A DNA stretch of 64,000 bases from Xiphophorus maculatus (Eukaryota; Chordata; Actinopteri; Cyprinodontiformes; Poeciliidae): assembly GCF_002775205.1 (NCBI RefSeq), contig NC_036462.1:30545084-30609083 (forward strand), written 5' to 3'. The notes below the pieces were generated by a model. That model was not told the DNA's origin, did not search any database, and saw only the letters and a program-made list of their open reading frames with translations. Positions within the stretch are counted from its first letter, which is position 1; each line of letters opens with the position of its first letter. Made by a program: the position numbers and the translations under genes. This document shows, one piece after another, positions 1 to 11,004 of the stretch.

Positions 1-670
1 TTCCCCAGACATAACATGGGAGATAATTGTTTTTCTCACAATCTCCTTTAACTGTTCTTAGTCTCCTCTTCATCAGTAACAAATCCTGTGAATTTGGTAA
101 TATATACCCTTTATTTACCAAACTTACTTGGGGGGGAACCATATATTTTAGCCACTTGAAAAAATTTGTTCCCCCTCCATGACATGGGACCTTATTATTT
201 TTTCACAAACTCTTTAACTATGTCGATTCCTCTCTTCATCAACAACAAATCCTGTGGATTTGGTGACATTTGATTATTATTTTCCAAAGTTAAAGGAGGA
301 GAACCAAATACTTTAGCCACCTGATATAATCCGTTCCCACTCTATAACATGGGAATAAATTAATTTACCAGCAACTCTTTAACTGTTGCTTTGGAAACAT
401 TTGCTCTTCATTTCACAAAGGTAAGAGGCTTTGGGGTTTAAACTATCTTTCCATAGCTACCTTATATTAAAGTCCTGTAAGGATAAATACCAAACATAGT
501 TTTCAAAATGTCACTTATTAACCATTATACAACATACATAAACCAACACACCACAGCAAACTCAGGAACCTAAGGCAAACATGCAAAGTACTGATTTTAC
601 TGGTTTTAGTTTTTGCCTAATTGATGATATTGTTTGTTTTTTTGCCCCTGTTTTATTTATTTTTCTGCAG

Positions 671-1084
671 GCTGAGGTTGATGCTGCTGTCCAGCTGCTA
701 CTGAAGCTGAAAATGGGCTACAAACAGATGACTGGTCAGGACTACAAAGCAGGACGTCAGTGAACGATGCTGCGCCGAACAACAGAACGGCAGCAGATTT
801 GGCCGGTGAGGACGACACGGTGGATCCATGGACCGTTTCAACCACCAACGCCAAGGGAGCCGATTATGACAAATTAATAGGTGAGAGTCCAGTTAGCTTT
901 AAGTCTGAGGGGAGGGATAATCCACCGTGGCGGATTGATAAACAATGCTTTCTCTTATTTCATTTTATTTTGTATTTTTAGTGAGGTTTGGGAGCAGTAA
1001 AATCGACCAGGAGCTGGTGGATAAAGAAGGTTTGTGGACAGAAGCCCCATCACTTCCTACGAAGAGGAGTTTTCTTCTCACACA
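671..1084 (+). pseudogene. wars1: wars1 exon fragments, copy A
   Basis: Two exons of cytoplasmic tryptophanyl-tRNA synthetase are recognisable. The first (671-880, after an acceptor TTTCTGCAG and before donor GTGAG) encodes the WHEP-domain part AEVDAAVQLLLKLKMGYKQ and then VDPWTVSTTNAKGADYDKLI. The two halves are in different frames, with the shift near 757, so the exon is broken. The second (982-1084) encodes [15 protein letters not shown] and, after another shift near 1024, [15 protein letters not shown]. It runs on without a donor. The known protein joins tRNA to tryptophan in the cytosol; the catalytic Rossmann core is absent here. The fragment sits just inside the left arm, suggesting gene capture. 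It cannot make a working enzyme. Confidence 0.85.
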
Positions 1085-1248
1085 CATGTTTGTTCTTCCA
1101 ATTAATAACTGACAGATTAATCATATTAATGCAAAACTTTTCACATTATAACTATGAACTTCAGTGTGCTTTATTTTAGTGCATAATTTAGCATAATGTT
1201 TTACATCTTTTGGAAATAAAAATGATTTCCGATTGTTTTCAGCTCCCT

Positions 1249-1630
1249 CACTGCAAAAACACTAAACCTCACCACGTAGTTTTGGTCCAGTTTATTGTGC
1301 AAACATCTTAGTACATTTAGGATAAGACACAACTAACTTATGAGTAACTTTTCAGGAAGATATAGGAGCTTGTTTTACGTCAGTGATTCCTTAATATTGA
1401 TGGAAAAAATACTAGATTATTTCACTTATAACTGGGGAAGAATGTTTTGTTTTAAGTATCATATTCTGTGAATGGAACTAATAATTCTTCAGCAATTTTA
1501 AGGAATTATTTACTTAAACAAGCTTCTATATCTTGCTGAAAAGTTTAGTCATTTTTGTCTTATTTTAAGTGTACTAAAATATTTTCACTAGAAACTGGAC
1601 AAAAAGAAAAAAAAAACTTGGTAAAGTGTT
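1249..1630. mobile_element. Palindromic CACTA-like MITE inside the fold-back element
   Basis: This ~380-bp sequence is almost a complete hairpin. Its left half (from CACTGCAAAAACACTAAACC) is repeated inverted in the right half (ends ACTTGGTAAAGTGTT), with matching blocks such as AAGATATAGGAGCTTG and CAAGCTTCTATATCTTGC. Termini starting CACTG fit non-autonomous CACTA/EnSpm elements common in fish. Equivalents: 10623-11004, 19997-20379, 47887-48266, 57262-57642. Confidence 0.65.
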
Positions 1631-2370
1631 GTCTTCAAAATTCAACTTTACTGATCCCAAAGGGAAATTAAATGTTGTTGTGAGTCATATAGATTTGGTT
1701 TATGATAACATTACCCAAACCACGAATTTCAGTAATTACATTCAAACTAATCAAACTCAATTTCTCAGAAAATAATCCTAAATAATAACTAATTAAAATG
1801 GATTTTAAACACAGAAATAGTCTAATTATGGTAAGGCTGAACAATATTACAATATCATGAAATAAGTGTCTTATATCTGTATCAATAATGTTTTTGTTAG
1901 TTTTTCTGTTTTCAATATTTGGAATACATTCTTGTTTAATCCATAGTTTTCACATCACAATGCTTTTTAATTTCTTTTTTTTATTTCTAAGCAATTATGA
2001 GGAATGGAGGTGAAACCAGAAACTGCTGCTGCGCAAGTGACTCAACAGGCTGTTGCTAGGTAACCAAAGAGCGAGAACATTATTTGATTCCACCAACCTT
2101 GCTTAGCTAGAGAGAGGTTGAGTTGGCGTCAGCTGGGTCAACAGGCCCGTTTCCCCTTTTTCTGTTTTCGGACACAATGTTTCCTTTTGACCTGTGGTCC
2201 TCGCACCCTGCTGTGCCAGTCCATTGTCTCCCCAGTGTGGATTTCAGCCTTGGTGACATATTACCAGCTGAACTGTCTCCAATAGCCATCAGCTAAGCCG
2301 AGCAGCGTTCAGCCGTAAAGTTTGTTTTTATTCAAACTTCAGCAGTTTTCTAGTTGTTCTGCTGAGGCAG
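1631..2370. other. Spacer between MITE and coil ORF; LINE-type tail
   Basis: A LINE/SINE-like 3' end is visible near 1640-1672 (CTTTACTGATCCCAAAGGG). The rest to ~1980 is AT-rich with no open frame. From ~1990 to 2370 the composition becomes more GC-rich and may be the 5' flank of the coil ORF. Nothing else was recognised. The same holds at the matching positions of units B-E. Confidence 0.5.
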
Positions 2371-2406
2371 TGACATCAATGTGTGACATCACGCAAATTG
2401 ATGTCA
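2371..2406. promoter_or_regulatory. Three CRE/ATF-like sites upstream of the coil ORF
   Basis: TGACATCA occurs at 2371 and 2384, and TGATGTCA (its mirror) at 2399. All lie within 36 bp, 127-162 bp before the ATG at 2533. This is close to the CREB/ATF consensus TGACGTCA with one change. The cluster is conserved in B-E (in C the spacer between the first two sites differs by one base). A promoter role is inferred only. Confidence 0.45.
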
Positions 2407-2532
2407 CAAAGAGCGATGCACACTTTGTGGAGCTAGAGGGCATCACAGAGCTGCACGCTTGAATTCTACGGTCATAACCATTGAAGAAGAGAGACAGAGA
2501 GCACGTAGTAGTATCTTAACAAGAGATTGAAA

Positions 2533-3648
2533 ATGAAAGCTTTTCGAGATAAAGAGGCAAATTCTAACACACAAGTAAAGAAAATCATTGAGAAGTTTTT
2601 GGATTTGTCCAGAGAAACGGGATCAACAATGAGTCGCAGCAGTAAGACATCATCTTGTGATTCTGGAAAGGAAAAAGTACAACAGACATTAGCTGAAGAG
2701 ACACAGAAGCCCCATGGAATATTGAACGAAGTTGGCATGATGTCCATTGTAAAACAGTCTCTGATTGAAAGAAATGAGGAGCTGAAGATGCAAGTTCTGA
2801 ACATAGAACAAGCTGCATTTGAAAAAGACAAGCTTCAAGACAAAGACGAGGAATTAAACAAACTGTTGCACGTAAACAAAACGTTAAAGGAGAACAACAC
2901 CACCCTGGAGCAGAATACCACTGCCTTGGAGAACAAAAGCACCTCCCTGAAGCAGAGAATCAATGCCCTGGAGAAGGAAAAAAACACCCTGCAGCAGGAA
3001 AAAACTGCCCTAGGGCAGAAAAGCACCGCTCTTCAGCAGAGAAACAATGCCCTGGAGAAAGAAAAAAGTACCCTGGAGAAGGAAAAAACTGCCCTAGGGC
3101 AGAAAAGCACCGCTCTGGAACAGAGAATCAACACCCTGGAGAAAGAAAAAAGTACCCTGGAGAAGGAAAAAACTGCTCTAGGGAATAAAAACACGACTCT
3201 GGAACATATAAACCATGCCCTGGAAAGGGAAAGAAATACCCTGGAGATGGAAAACACCATTTTCGATGAGATAAACACCGTCTTGGAGCAGAAAAGAGCC
3301 TCCTTGGAGGAGAAAAGCAACTTCTTGGAACAGATAAACACCGCCCTGACGCTGAGAAGCACCTCTCTGGAGCAGAAATGTTCTATCTTGGAGAATATCA
3401 ACACCGCCTTGGAGCAGGAAAACGAGATCCTGGAGCAGAAAAATACTGACTTAAAGAATATGAACACCGACCTGCAGCTTAAACTGGAGCAGCTGAACCA
3501 GAAAACCAGCGAAAACATCAAATCAGTTTCAGATCAGCTACAGAAGCAGCCTATATTCAGACGTGTCATCAGTGGCGTCTCCAATACCTTCCTGAAAATG
3601 TACCAAACAGGTACTATAAGGTACTGGATTGACACTTGGTACTGCTAA
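2533..3648 (+). CDS. Unknown 371-aa heptad-repeat coiled-coil protein, copy A
   Basis: This is a single-exon ORF; the first ATG (MKAFRDKEAN) is taken as start, since the frame upstream would need TTG. Residues 1-110 are polar with a Ser/Lys-rich stretch. Residues ~110-325 are about 30 nearly perfect heptads with Leu at each seventh position (TALEQKS, NTLEKEK types). They are partly organised as 28-residue (84-bp) blocks of four heptads. The tail (~326-371) is not repetitive, with FRRVISGVSNTFLKMYQTG and ending DTWYC. This predicts a long parallel coiled coil; no enzymatic, membrane or signal region is visible. The stop TAA overlaps a polyadenylation signal AATAAA (3648-3653). It lies on plus inside the fold-back element, convergent with an antisense repeat ORF. 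I do not recognise the family, and its function is unknown. Confidence 0.65.
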   Translation: MKAFRDKEANSNTQVKKIIEKFLDLSRETGSTMSRSSKTSSCDSGKEKVQQTLAEETQKPHGILNEVGMMSIVKQSLIERNEELKMQVLNIEQAAFEKDKLQDKDEELNKLLHVNKTLKENNTTLEQNTTALENKSTSLKQRINALEKEKNTLQQEKTALGQKSTALQQRNNALEKEKSTLEKEKTALGQKSTALEQRINTLEKEKSTLEKEKTALGNKNTTLEHINHALERERNTLEMENTIFDEINTVLEQKRASLEEKSNFLEQINTALTLRSTSLEQKCSILENINTALEQENEILEQKNTDLKNMNTDLQLKLEQLNQKTSENIKSVSDQLQKQPIFRRVISGVSNTFLKMYQTGTIRYWIDTWYC

Positions 3649-3938
3649 ATAAAGAAGTGTGATGAGGGCTCCAAGCTTCATGCTTGAGTATCTGTGGCAG
3701 AAAGACTAGAGGACAACAGAACTACCGTGTCAGGGGAGCTTGACACTTGGGGACTTATGGTGGAAAAGCTTAACGCTTGAAAGATGTTGACAGGAGAGCT
3801 TGAGGCCCGCAGGACTGCGGTGCCATGGGAACTTGAGGCCATCGAACACAGGTCTCCTTCGTCACCAGACAATTCCTTTGTCGCCAGGTCATCAGACCCT
3901 TATTTATCTTATGAACTCTAGTTTTGCTTTTATTTTAG

Positions 3939-4448
3939 TTAGGCGTCAGATGAAGAGCTTGGTCTGCTGACCCCAAGCTCCTCCCGGCCTGCCTCCAGGG
4001 CTTCGTAGCGAGTCCTGTTGGTCTCCAGGCTGACCTCCAGGGCTTCGTAGCGAGTCCTGTTGGTCTCCAGGCTGACCTCCAGGGCTTCGTAGCGAGTCCT
4101 GTTGGTCTCCAGGCTGACCTCCAGGGCTTCGTAGCGAGTCCTGTTGGTCTCCAGGCTGACCTCCAGGGCTTCGTAGCGAGTCCTGTTGGTCTCCAGGCTG
4201 ACCTCCAGGGCTTCGTAGCGAGTCCTGTTGGTCTCCAGGCTGACCTCCAGGGCTTCGTAGCGAGTCCTGTTGGTCTCCAGGCTGACCTCCAGGGCTTCGT
4301 ATCGAGTCCTGTTGGTCTCCAGGCTGACCTCCAGGGCTTCGTAGAGGGTCCCATCGGCCTCCAGGTTCGTATTTGGTTTATGTATGTTGTATAATGGTTC
4401 ATAAATTACATTTTGAAAACTATGTTTGATATTTATCCTTACAGGACT
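3939..4448 (-). other. Antisense 14-residue-repeat ORF with own poly(A) signal (unit A)
   Basis: On the minus strand a 169-codon open frame crosses the minisatellite and encodes eight copies of TRYEALEVSLETNR, two heptads each, followed by EAGREELGVSRPSSSSDA and a stop at 3939-3941. An AATAAA (minus) lies at 3929-3934, four bases after the stop. There is no ATG in this frame upstream, so it would need an upstream exon or a non-ATG start. It is convergent with the plus-strand coil ORF. The repetitive origin means an open frame alone is weak evidence; the coil-like periodicity and adjacent poly(A) signal make it worth noting. Confidence 0.4.
3995..4350. repeat. 42-bp minisatellite, 8 units (unit A)
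   Basis: Eight full 42-bp repeats begin CCAGGGCTTCGTAGCGAGTC. Starts run from 3995 to 4331 (336 = 8 x 42) and units are nearly identical. Equivalents are 13369-13724 (8 units), 22759-23260 (11.3, rearranged), 50631-50987 (8, one extra base) and 60012-60366 (8, one base fewer). Length 42 is a multiple of three, so reading frames persist across the array. Confidence 0.95.
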
Positions 4449-5178
4449 TTAATATAAGGTAGCTATGGAAAGATAGTTTAAATCTCAAAGCCCCTTACCT
4501 TTGTGAAATGAAGAGCAAATGTTTCCAAAGCACAGTTAAAGAGTTGCTGGTAAATTAATTTATTCCCATGTTATAGAGTGGGAACGGATTATATCAGGTG
4601 GCTAAAGTATTTGGTTCTCCTCCTTTAACTTTGGCAAATAATTTCTGGCAGCTGAAATATCGATTCTCTCCTCTCCTCCCCCCATAACTTGGGGAAATAA
4701 AGAGCAACTGTTTCCAAATTCTGAAAAAATATTATGTGATAGCATGTAATATACTATAAATTTCCTTAATCCAGTAATCTGTCATATTTTACATTAGAAC
4801 AGGATTTACCAGGAAGTCTACACTCTCATCTTTTCAGGAAGTCTTAATTTTTGTGCCCTGCTATCAGCAGCTTCCATCCTCTATCAGCAACGAACAATTA
4901 GAAATACACACTTCGTGTTGGAAAACTGTGTTTGGTGACTGACTTTTATTTTTCAGACTTAAGTGACAAAAGTTGGAAAAAGAGCGATTCTCTTGGCGTT
5001 TAAAATAACAACACAAAACAGCGTAAGAAGACCTCGTTTATTTATTTATTTTACAATTCTGTTATAGCTTCTTTTTAAAACAACAGCTGCCGATTAAACT
5101 GAATGTTACAACCTTGACATGATTATATGAGTTGTTTTAGTTGTGTATGAGTTATATGAGTTGTCTTCCATTTCTCGG

Positions 5179-5340
5179 CCCGAGAAGGAGAAGGATCAGG
5201 CTTGGAAAGCTCTGAAGGAGAGAGAAAACATTCTCAAGCTATTAGATGGAGAAAAAGAAGCAATGTTTGGTTTTTCTTCTTTCTTTAACCCACATCTCAT
5301 CCTGTCCTTACAGACTCAGACAGGAGAAACTGCCCTGTAG
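5179..5340 (+). other. Unassigned small exon pair outside the fold-back element
   Basis: A frame reading KEKDQAWKALKERENILKLLDGEKEA follows an AG at ~5182 and ends near a GT at 5263. After a pyrimidine-rich stretch ending CCTTACAG (5311), a short frame reaches a stop at 5338. This looks like the last two exons of a charged helical protein, but I cannot name it. It lies between the right arm and the C1orf50 exons. Copies: 14553-14714, 24085-24246, 51817-51979, 61189-61359. Confidence 0.35.
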
Positions 5341-5479
5341 TGTAAACATTTATGTGACATAGTTTTAATAGTGTGTAAAATCAGCCATCTGACTCTCAGC
5401 CTTGAGTAACGTTTTACTCAAATGATCTGAAAATGATGGTCAGATCATTTTCAGATCATTTTCAGATCATTTTCAGATC

Positions 5480-5760
5480 TGACCATCTGAAAATGATCAG
5501 ATCCGCCTCTCTGGCTGCAATGCGCGCTCCCGACACAGGGGGCGCGGATTTTCACAGGGTAACAGAATTTCAGCACGGATCGTGCAGTGACGACACTGCG
5601 GACATAGAAATGAAGACGTAGATGTGCCTCTAACCCTGAAAGCTTTACGTCAGTATCGCCCCCTTTGCGTCGGGTGGACGCAGCTCCCCGCGGTCCGGAC
5701 CGACGCAGCTAAACACCAGCTGACCAAATCCAGCTGCTTCGTGGAGCTTTATTGTAAGAA
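5480..5760. other. GC-rich stretch, possible C1orf50 promoter/exon 1 region
   Basis: This is a local rise in GC and CpG (for example CCCCGCGGTCCGGACCGACG) in AT-rich surroundings, preceding the C1orf50 exons. It follows a cluster of AGATCATTTTC repeats at 5444-5515. Unit C lacks about 87 bp of it (junction at ~24390) and has a further local change near 24495. A promoter role is inferred from position only. Confidence 0.3.
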
Positions 5761-5911
5761 AATAAAATAATTTTATGATTGAAAATTTTGTATTGAAATT
5801 TTCTTAATTTCTATGGAAGCCCGTTTCCGTCACTCTGTTAAAAAAATAAATGATCTCATTATGATATAGTATCTCAAAATAATGAGTTACTATCTCATTA
5901 TAATGAGACAG

Positions 5912-7083
<1,172 letters not shown>

Positions 7084-7750
7084 TCATATCAACAGGACAA
7101 TAGACAGGGGATGCAAATATTGGCTGGCTCAGAAATTAAAATGCATCCCCCCTACATTAATAGACTAGACAGTAAAGGATGATATAAAATGTTCTATATA
7201 ACGGGCTTCTGTTTTGTAATGCTTTAAGCTATTATGGTGTTAAAAGAAAAATCGGGGGAATTTCAAACCATCTGCGGAGAACATTTTCATCAGACACTGA
7301 AAAACCTTCGACTCATACAGTCTGTCTCAATAAAGGTGTAAAAACCGTATTTATTTCAAATAATCTGCGAAATAAAAACCCACCGAAGTTTCGTCTTCGG
7401 TCATATTTCAGAAATAATAACGCCTCGAATCAGAAACGAGGTAAAACAAGAAACTTTTTTTCTTCGCCGTTAGGCACTTTTAACAGCAAACCAAACGCGA
7501 CGTTTCGGTGAGGATCAACCTTCTTCAGGCCGTTTGCTGTTCCAACTGAGGAACTCAGTGCAACAACAACTATTTATAAACAAAAACTCCAAACTTCGAA
7601 TTTACAAAGTATTTACAGTCAGCCGGGCTCTGATTGGCCCTTAGGATTCATATTGTAACGTCATCTGTATCCATGAGGGAGGATGAGGATGATGATGTCA
7701 TCATTCTGGGGAGGACAGAGCTGCAGACACACACTCTTCTGTTTCTGAAT
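7084..7750. other. Unit head upstream of the L1 remnant
   Basis: No gene is recognisable. A short imperfect inverted repeat (AACAGCAAAC at 7471, GTTTGCTGTT at 7533) surrounds ACGTTTCGGTGAGG and CTTCTTCAGG, a motif style I associate with 5' regions of fish retroelements, from memory. The rest is AT-rich. Repeated at the head of C, D, E and F. Confidence 0.35.
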
Positions 7751-8125
7751 CTGTTGTGGGTAAAATGTGTTTTTCCTCTAAACCCTCCACTAGAAACAAA
7801 AATATAAGATCCTTATTTCAGAAGAACATTGCTACTACACCTTATGTGACCCACTACTGGAGACAGTTTTTGTTTCTGATATCAAATGGTCAACGGTTTG
7901 GACTCTGCCCTCCAAATACATCATTAGGAACAAACCTTGTGATGTGTGCTTCAAACTTCTCCACTGGTGCTACCCTGCAAAACAAAACCTGCCCCAGGAT
8001 ATAGACCGTAGCTGCTCTTTCTGTAATTTGGACAATGAGACAATAGTCCACTTATTCTGGAGGTGACCCTTCGCTGTCTCATTCTGGAAAGACGTTGTTT
8101 ATTATATTCAATCTCATATTCTCAA
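7750..8125 (+). mobile_element. L1-type LINE ORF2 C-terminal remnant (unit B)
   Basis: Frames read TPYVTHYWRQF, then CDVCFKLLHWCYP and DRSCSFCNLDNETIVHLFW. This matches the Cys-rich C-terminus of fish L1-clade ORF2 (CxxC...HxF pattern). Several frames are needed, so it is dead. It stops abruptly at 8125, where a deletion removed the rest of the LINE tail. Equivalents: 17124-17499, 54390-54765, 63784-64000. Confidence 0.75.
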
Positions 8126-8968
8126 GCACAAGATCTTGTATTCTTCATTGATGACCCTTCCTTCCACTGCATCATCGTGCACCTCCTTTTCAGCCATGTC
8201 CCAAACCTCACAATGACACAATGGACAAAAACAAAGGAAGTCGCAAACTGCTACTTCTTAGCAGATCCGTGGCTAGTTGTCAGAGCTGAGCATCATCACT
8301 CACTCTAAATTTTGCTCACTCTAAATTGCGTGTCAATCATATGAAAACCTTAAAAGTCATAAATAGGCCACCCATTCCCTTCGTAGCTATGTGCTTTTAA
8401 AATGTAAGGTGATTGCGCCCTCTACTGGTGATTACGGAGCACTGGGATCAGTCAGACTGTTGGTATTGGAATAATAGAAGCAGCTGGGCTGCAGTACACT
8501 GCCGGTATCTCTGGCCCTCTCTGTTACTCATTGCTTCTTCAGTTGAATTGAATTGAATTCAAAAATACTTTGTTGATCCCAAAGTAGAGGAATAAAGCAT
8601 TCTATCCCTGAAATTGTGATTCCTTAAAACCTGATGCTTCCAGTGTTCAGGTTCATTTTCTGTCTGAACACATAGGAAATCTTAAAAACTAAGTTTCTAG
8701 TTGTTTCCATCATTTATGTGTCTGTTAGGAGTGTTGAAATGGAGTTACAACAATGTGGGAAAAATAAACGTTTTCTCACCGAGAGAAGCTTAAAATGGCC
8801 ATTTCTTAAAATCTGATGCCTGTTTTGAATGTTCAGATTGATTTAGTGTCTGAGCACACCACGAAGCTTAAAATGGAAGTTTCTAGTTATTTTTGAACAG
8901 ACACATGTTTGTATGGGGTTAGTGCCAGTGGACGCCTTATTTCCATTTCCATCTGCCTCCTACAAATG
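8126..8968. other. Unassigned 0.84 kb between L1 remnant and fold-back element
   Basis: A LINE/SINE-like end, TACTTTGTTGATCCCAAAG, lies at 8565-8583. After it, two degenerate direct repeats (~8605-8710 and ~8795-8900) share CCTTAAAACCTGATGC / CTTAAAATCTGATGC-type starts and an AGTTTCTAGTT end. No coding frame is supported. Equivalents: 17500-18342, 45225-46067, 54766-55607. Confidence 0.5.
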
Positions 8969-9919
8969 AATTTGGAGTTGCTCTTTATTTCCCAAAGTTA
9001 TGGGGGGAGGAAAGGAGAGAATCGATATTTCAGCTGCCAGAAATAATCCGTTCCCCCTCCCTAACATGGGAACAAATTAATTTTCCAGAAAATCTTTAAC
9101 GGTGCTTATTCCTCTCTTCATCAACAACGAATCCTGTGAATTTGGTGACATTTTATCATTATTTGCCAAAGTTATGAGGGGGGAATTGTATATTTTAGCC
9201 ATCTGAAATAATCCGTTTCCCCTCTATAACATGGGAACAAATGTTAAACAAGTCTTTAACTCTGTTTATTCCTCTCTTCATCAACAATAAATTATGTAAG
9301 TTTGAAAACATTTGCTCATTATTTGCCAAAGTTAAAAGGGGGAACCACATATTTTAGCTGCCTGAAATAACCTGTTCCCCAGACATAACATGGGAGATAA
9401 TTGTTTTTCTCACAATCTCCTTTAACTGTTCTTAGTCTCCTCTTCATCAGTAACAAATCCTGTGAATTTGGTAATATATACCCTTTATTTACCAAACTTA
9501 CTTGGGGGGGAACCATATATTTTAGCCACTTGAAAAAATTTGTTCCCCCTCCATGACATGGGACCTTATTATTTTTTCACAAACTCTTTAACTATGTCGA
9601 TTCCTCTCTTCATCAACAACAAATCCTGTGGATTTGGTGACATTTGATTATTATTTTCCAAAGTTAAAGGAGGAGAACCAAATACTTTAGCCACCTGATA
9701 TAATCCGTTCCCACTCTATAACATGGGAATAAATTAATTTACCAGCAACTCTTTAACTGTTGCTTTGGAAACATTTGCTCTTCATTTCACAAAGGTAAGG
9801 GGCTTTGGGGTTTAAACTATCTTTCCATAGCTACCTTATATTAAAGTCCTGTAAGGATAAATACCAAACATAGTTTTCAAAATGTCACTTATTAACCATT
9901 ATACAACATACATAAACCA
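8969..9919 (+). repeat. Left arm with ~165-bp satellite units (copy B)
   Basis: The phrase CATGGGA followed by an AT-rich run recurs near 9065, 9230, 9389, 9555 and 9722, giving a period of 160-167 bp. Each unit carries recognisable blocks: TTCATCAACAA, an AATTTGG block, a CCAAAGTTA block, a G-run and TTTTAGCC. Units are 70-90% alike by eye. Equivalent arrays are at 1-480 (partial), 18343-19170, 46068-47060 and 55608-56430. Confidence 0.85.
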
Positions 9920-10044
9920 ACACACCACAGCAAACTCAGGAACCTAAGGCAAACATGCAAAGTACTGATTTTACTGGTTTTATTTTTTGCTTAATTGATG
10001 ATATTGTTTGTTTTTTTGCCCCTGTTTTATTTATTTTTCTGCAG

Positions 10045-10458
10045 GCTGAGGTTGATGCTGCTGTCCAGCTGCTACTGAAGCTGAAAATGGGCTACAAACA
10101 GATGACTGGTCAGGACTACAAAGCAGGACGTCAGTGAACGATGCTGCGCCGAACAACAGAACGGCAGCAGATTTGGCCGGTGAGGACGACACGGTGGATC
10201 CATGGACCGTTTCAACCACCAACGCCAAGGGAGCCGATTATGACAAATTAATAGGTGAGAGTCCAGTTAGCTTTAAGTCTGAGGGGAGGGATAATCCACC
10301 GTGGCGGATTGATAAACAATGCTTTCTCTTATTTCATTTTATTTTGTATTTTTAGTGAGGTTTGGGAGCAGTAAAATCGACCAGGAGCTGGTGGATAAAG
10401 AAGGTTTGTGGACAGAAGCCCCATCACTTCCTACGAAGAGGAGTTTTCTTCTCACACA
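10045..10458 (+). pseudogene. wars1: wars1 exon fragments, copy B
   Basis: The exons at 10045-10254 and 10356-10458 carry the same frame break in the WHEP exon and in the second exon as unit A. The damage therefore predates amplification. Confidence 0.83.
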
Positions 10459-10622
10459 CATGTTTGTTCTTCCAATTAATAACTGACAGATTAATCATAT
10501 TAATGCAAAACTTTTCACATTATAACTATGAACTTCAGTGTGCTTTATTTTAGTGCATAATTTAGCATAATGTTTTACATCTTTTGGAAATAAAAATGAT
10601 TTCCGATTGTTTTCAGCTCCCT

Positions 10623-11004
10623 CACTGCAAAAACACTAAACCTCACCACGTAGTTTTGGTCCAGTTTATTGTGCAAACATCTTAGTACATTTAGGATAAG
10701 ACACAACTAACTTATGAGTAACTTTTCAGGAAGATATAGGAGCTTGTTTTACGTCAGTGATTCCTTAATATTGATGGAAAAAATACTAGATTATTTCACT
10801 TATAACTGGGGAAGAATGTTTTGTTTTAAGTATCATATTCTGTGAATGGAACTAATAATTCTTCAGCAATTTTAAGGAATTATTTACTTAAACAAGCTTC
10901 TATATCTTGCTGAAAAGTTTAGTCATTTTTGTCTTATTTTAAGTGTACTAAAATATTTTCACTAGAAACTGGACAAAAAGAAAAAAAAAACTTGGTAAAG
11001 TGTT
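10623..11004. mobile_element. Palindromic CACTA-like MITE, copy B
   Basis: This is the unit B equivalent of 1249-1630, in the same place inside the fold-back element. Confidence 0.65.

Larger units (their letters stand above)
1..4720 (+). mobile_element. Fold-back element, copy A (left end outside window)
   Basis: This is the same element as the 8969-14094 copy. Only about the inner 545 bp of the left arm lie in the window; the right arm is 4376-4720. The internal content is identical in order: wars1 exons, hairpin MITE, coil ORF, 8-unit minisatellite. Confidence 0.75.

Noticed and set aside
2835-3521. Long minus-strand frames rich in Phe-Ser-Arg-Val-Leu opposite the coil ORF
   Set aside because: They mirror the plus-strand heptad repeats. 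They have no non-repeat ends, and plus has the ATG, the stop and the poly(A) signal.
3995-4350. Regular 42-bp direct repeats considered as a CRISPR-like array
   Set aside because: There are no spacers, the units are head-to-tail, and the context is a fish genome; it is a minisatellite.
8969-9919. 165-bp units considered as centromeric satellite
   Set aside because: Only five or six degenerate units occur, confined to one arm of an inverted-repeat element.
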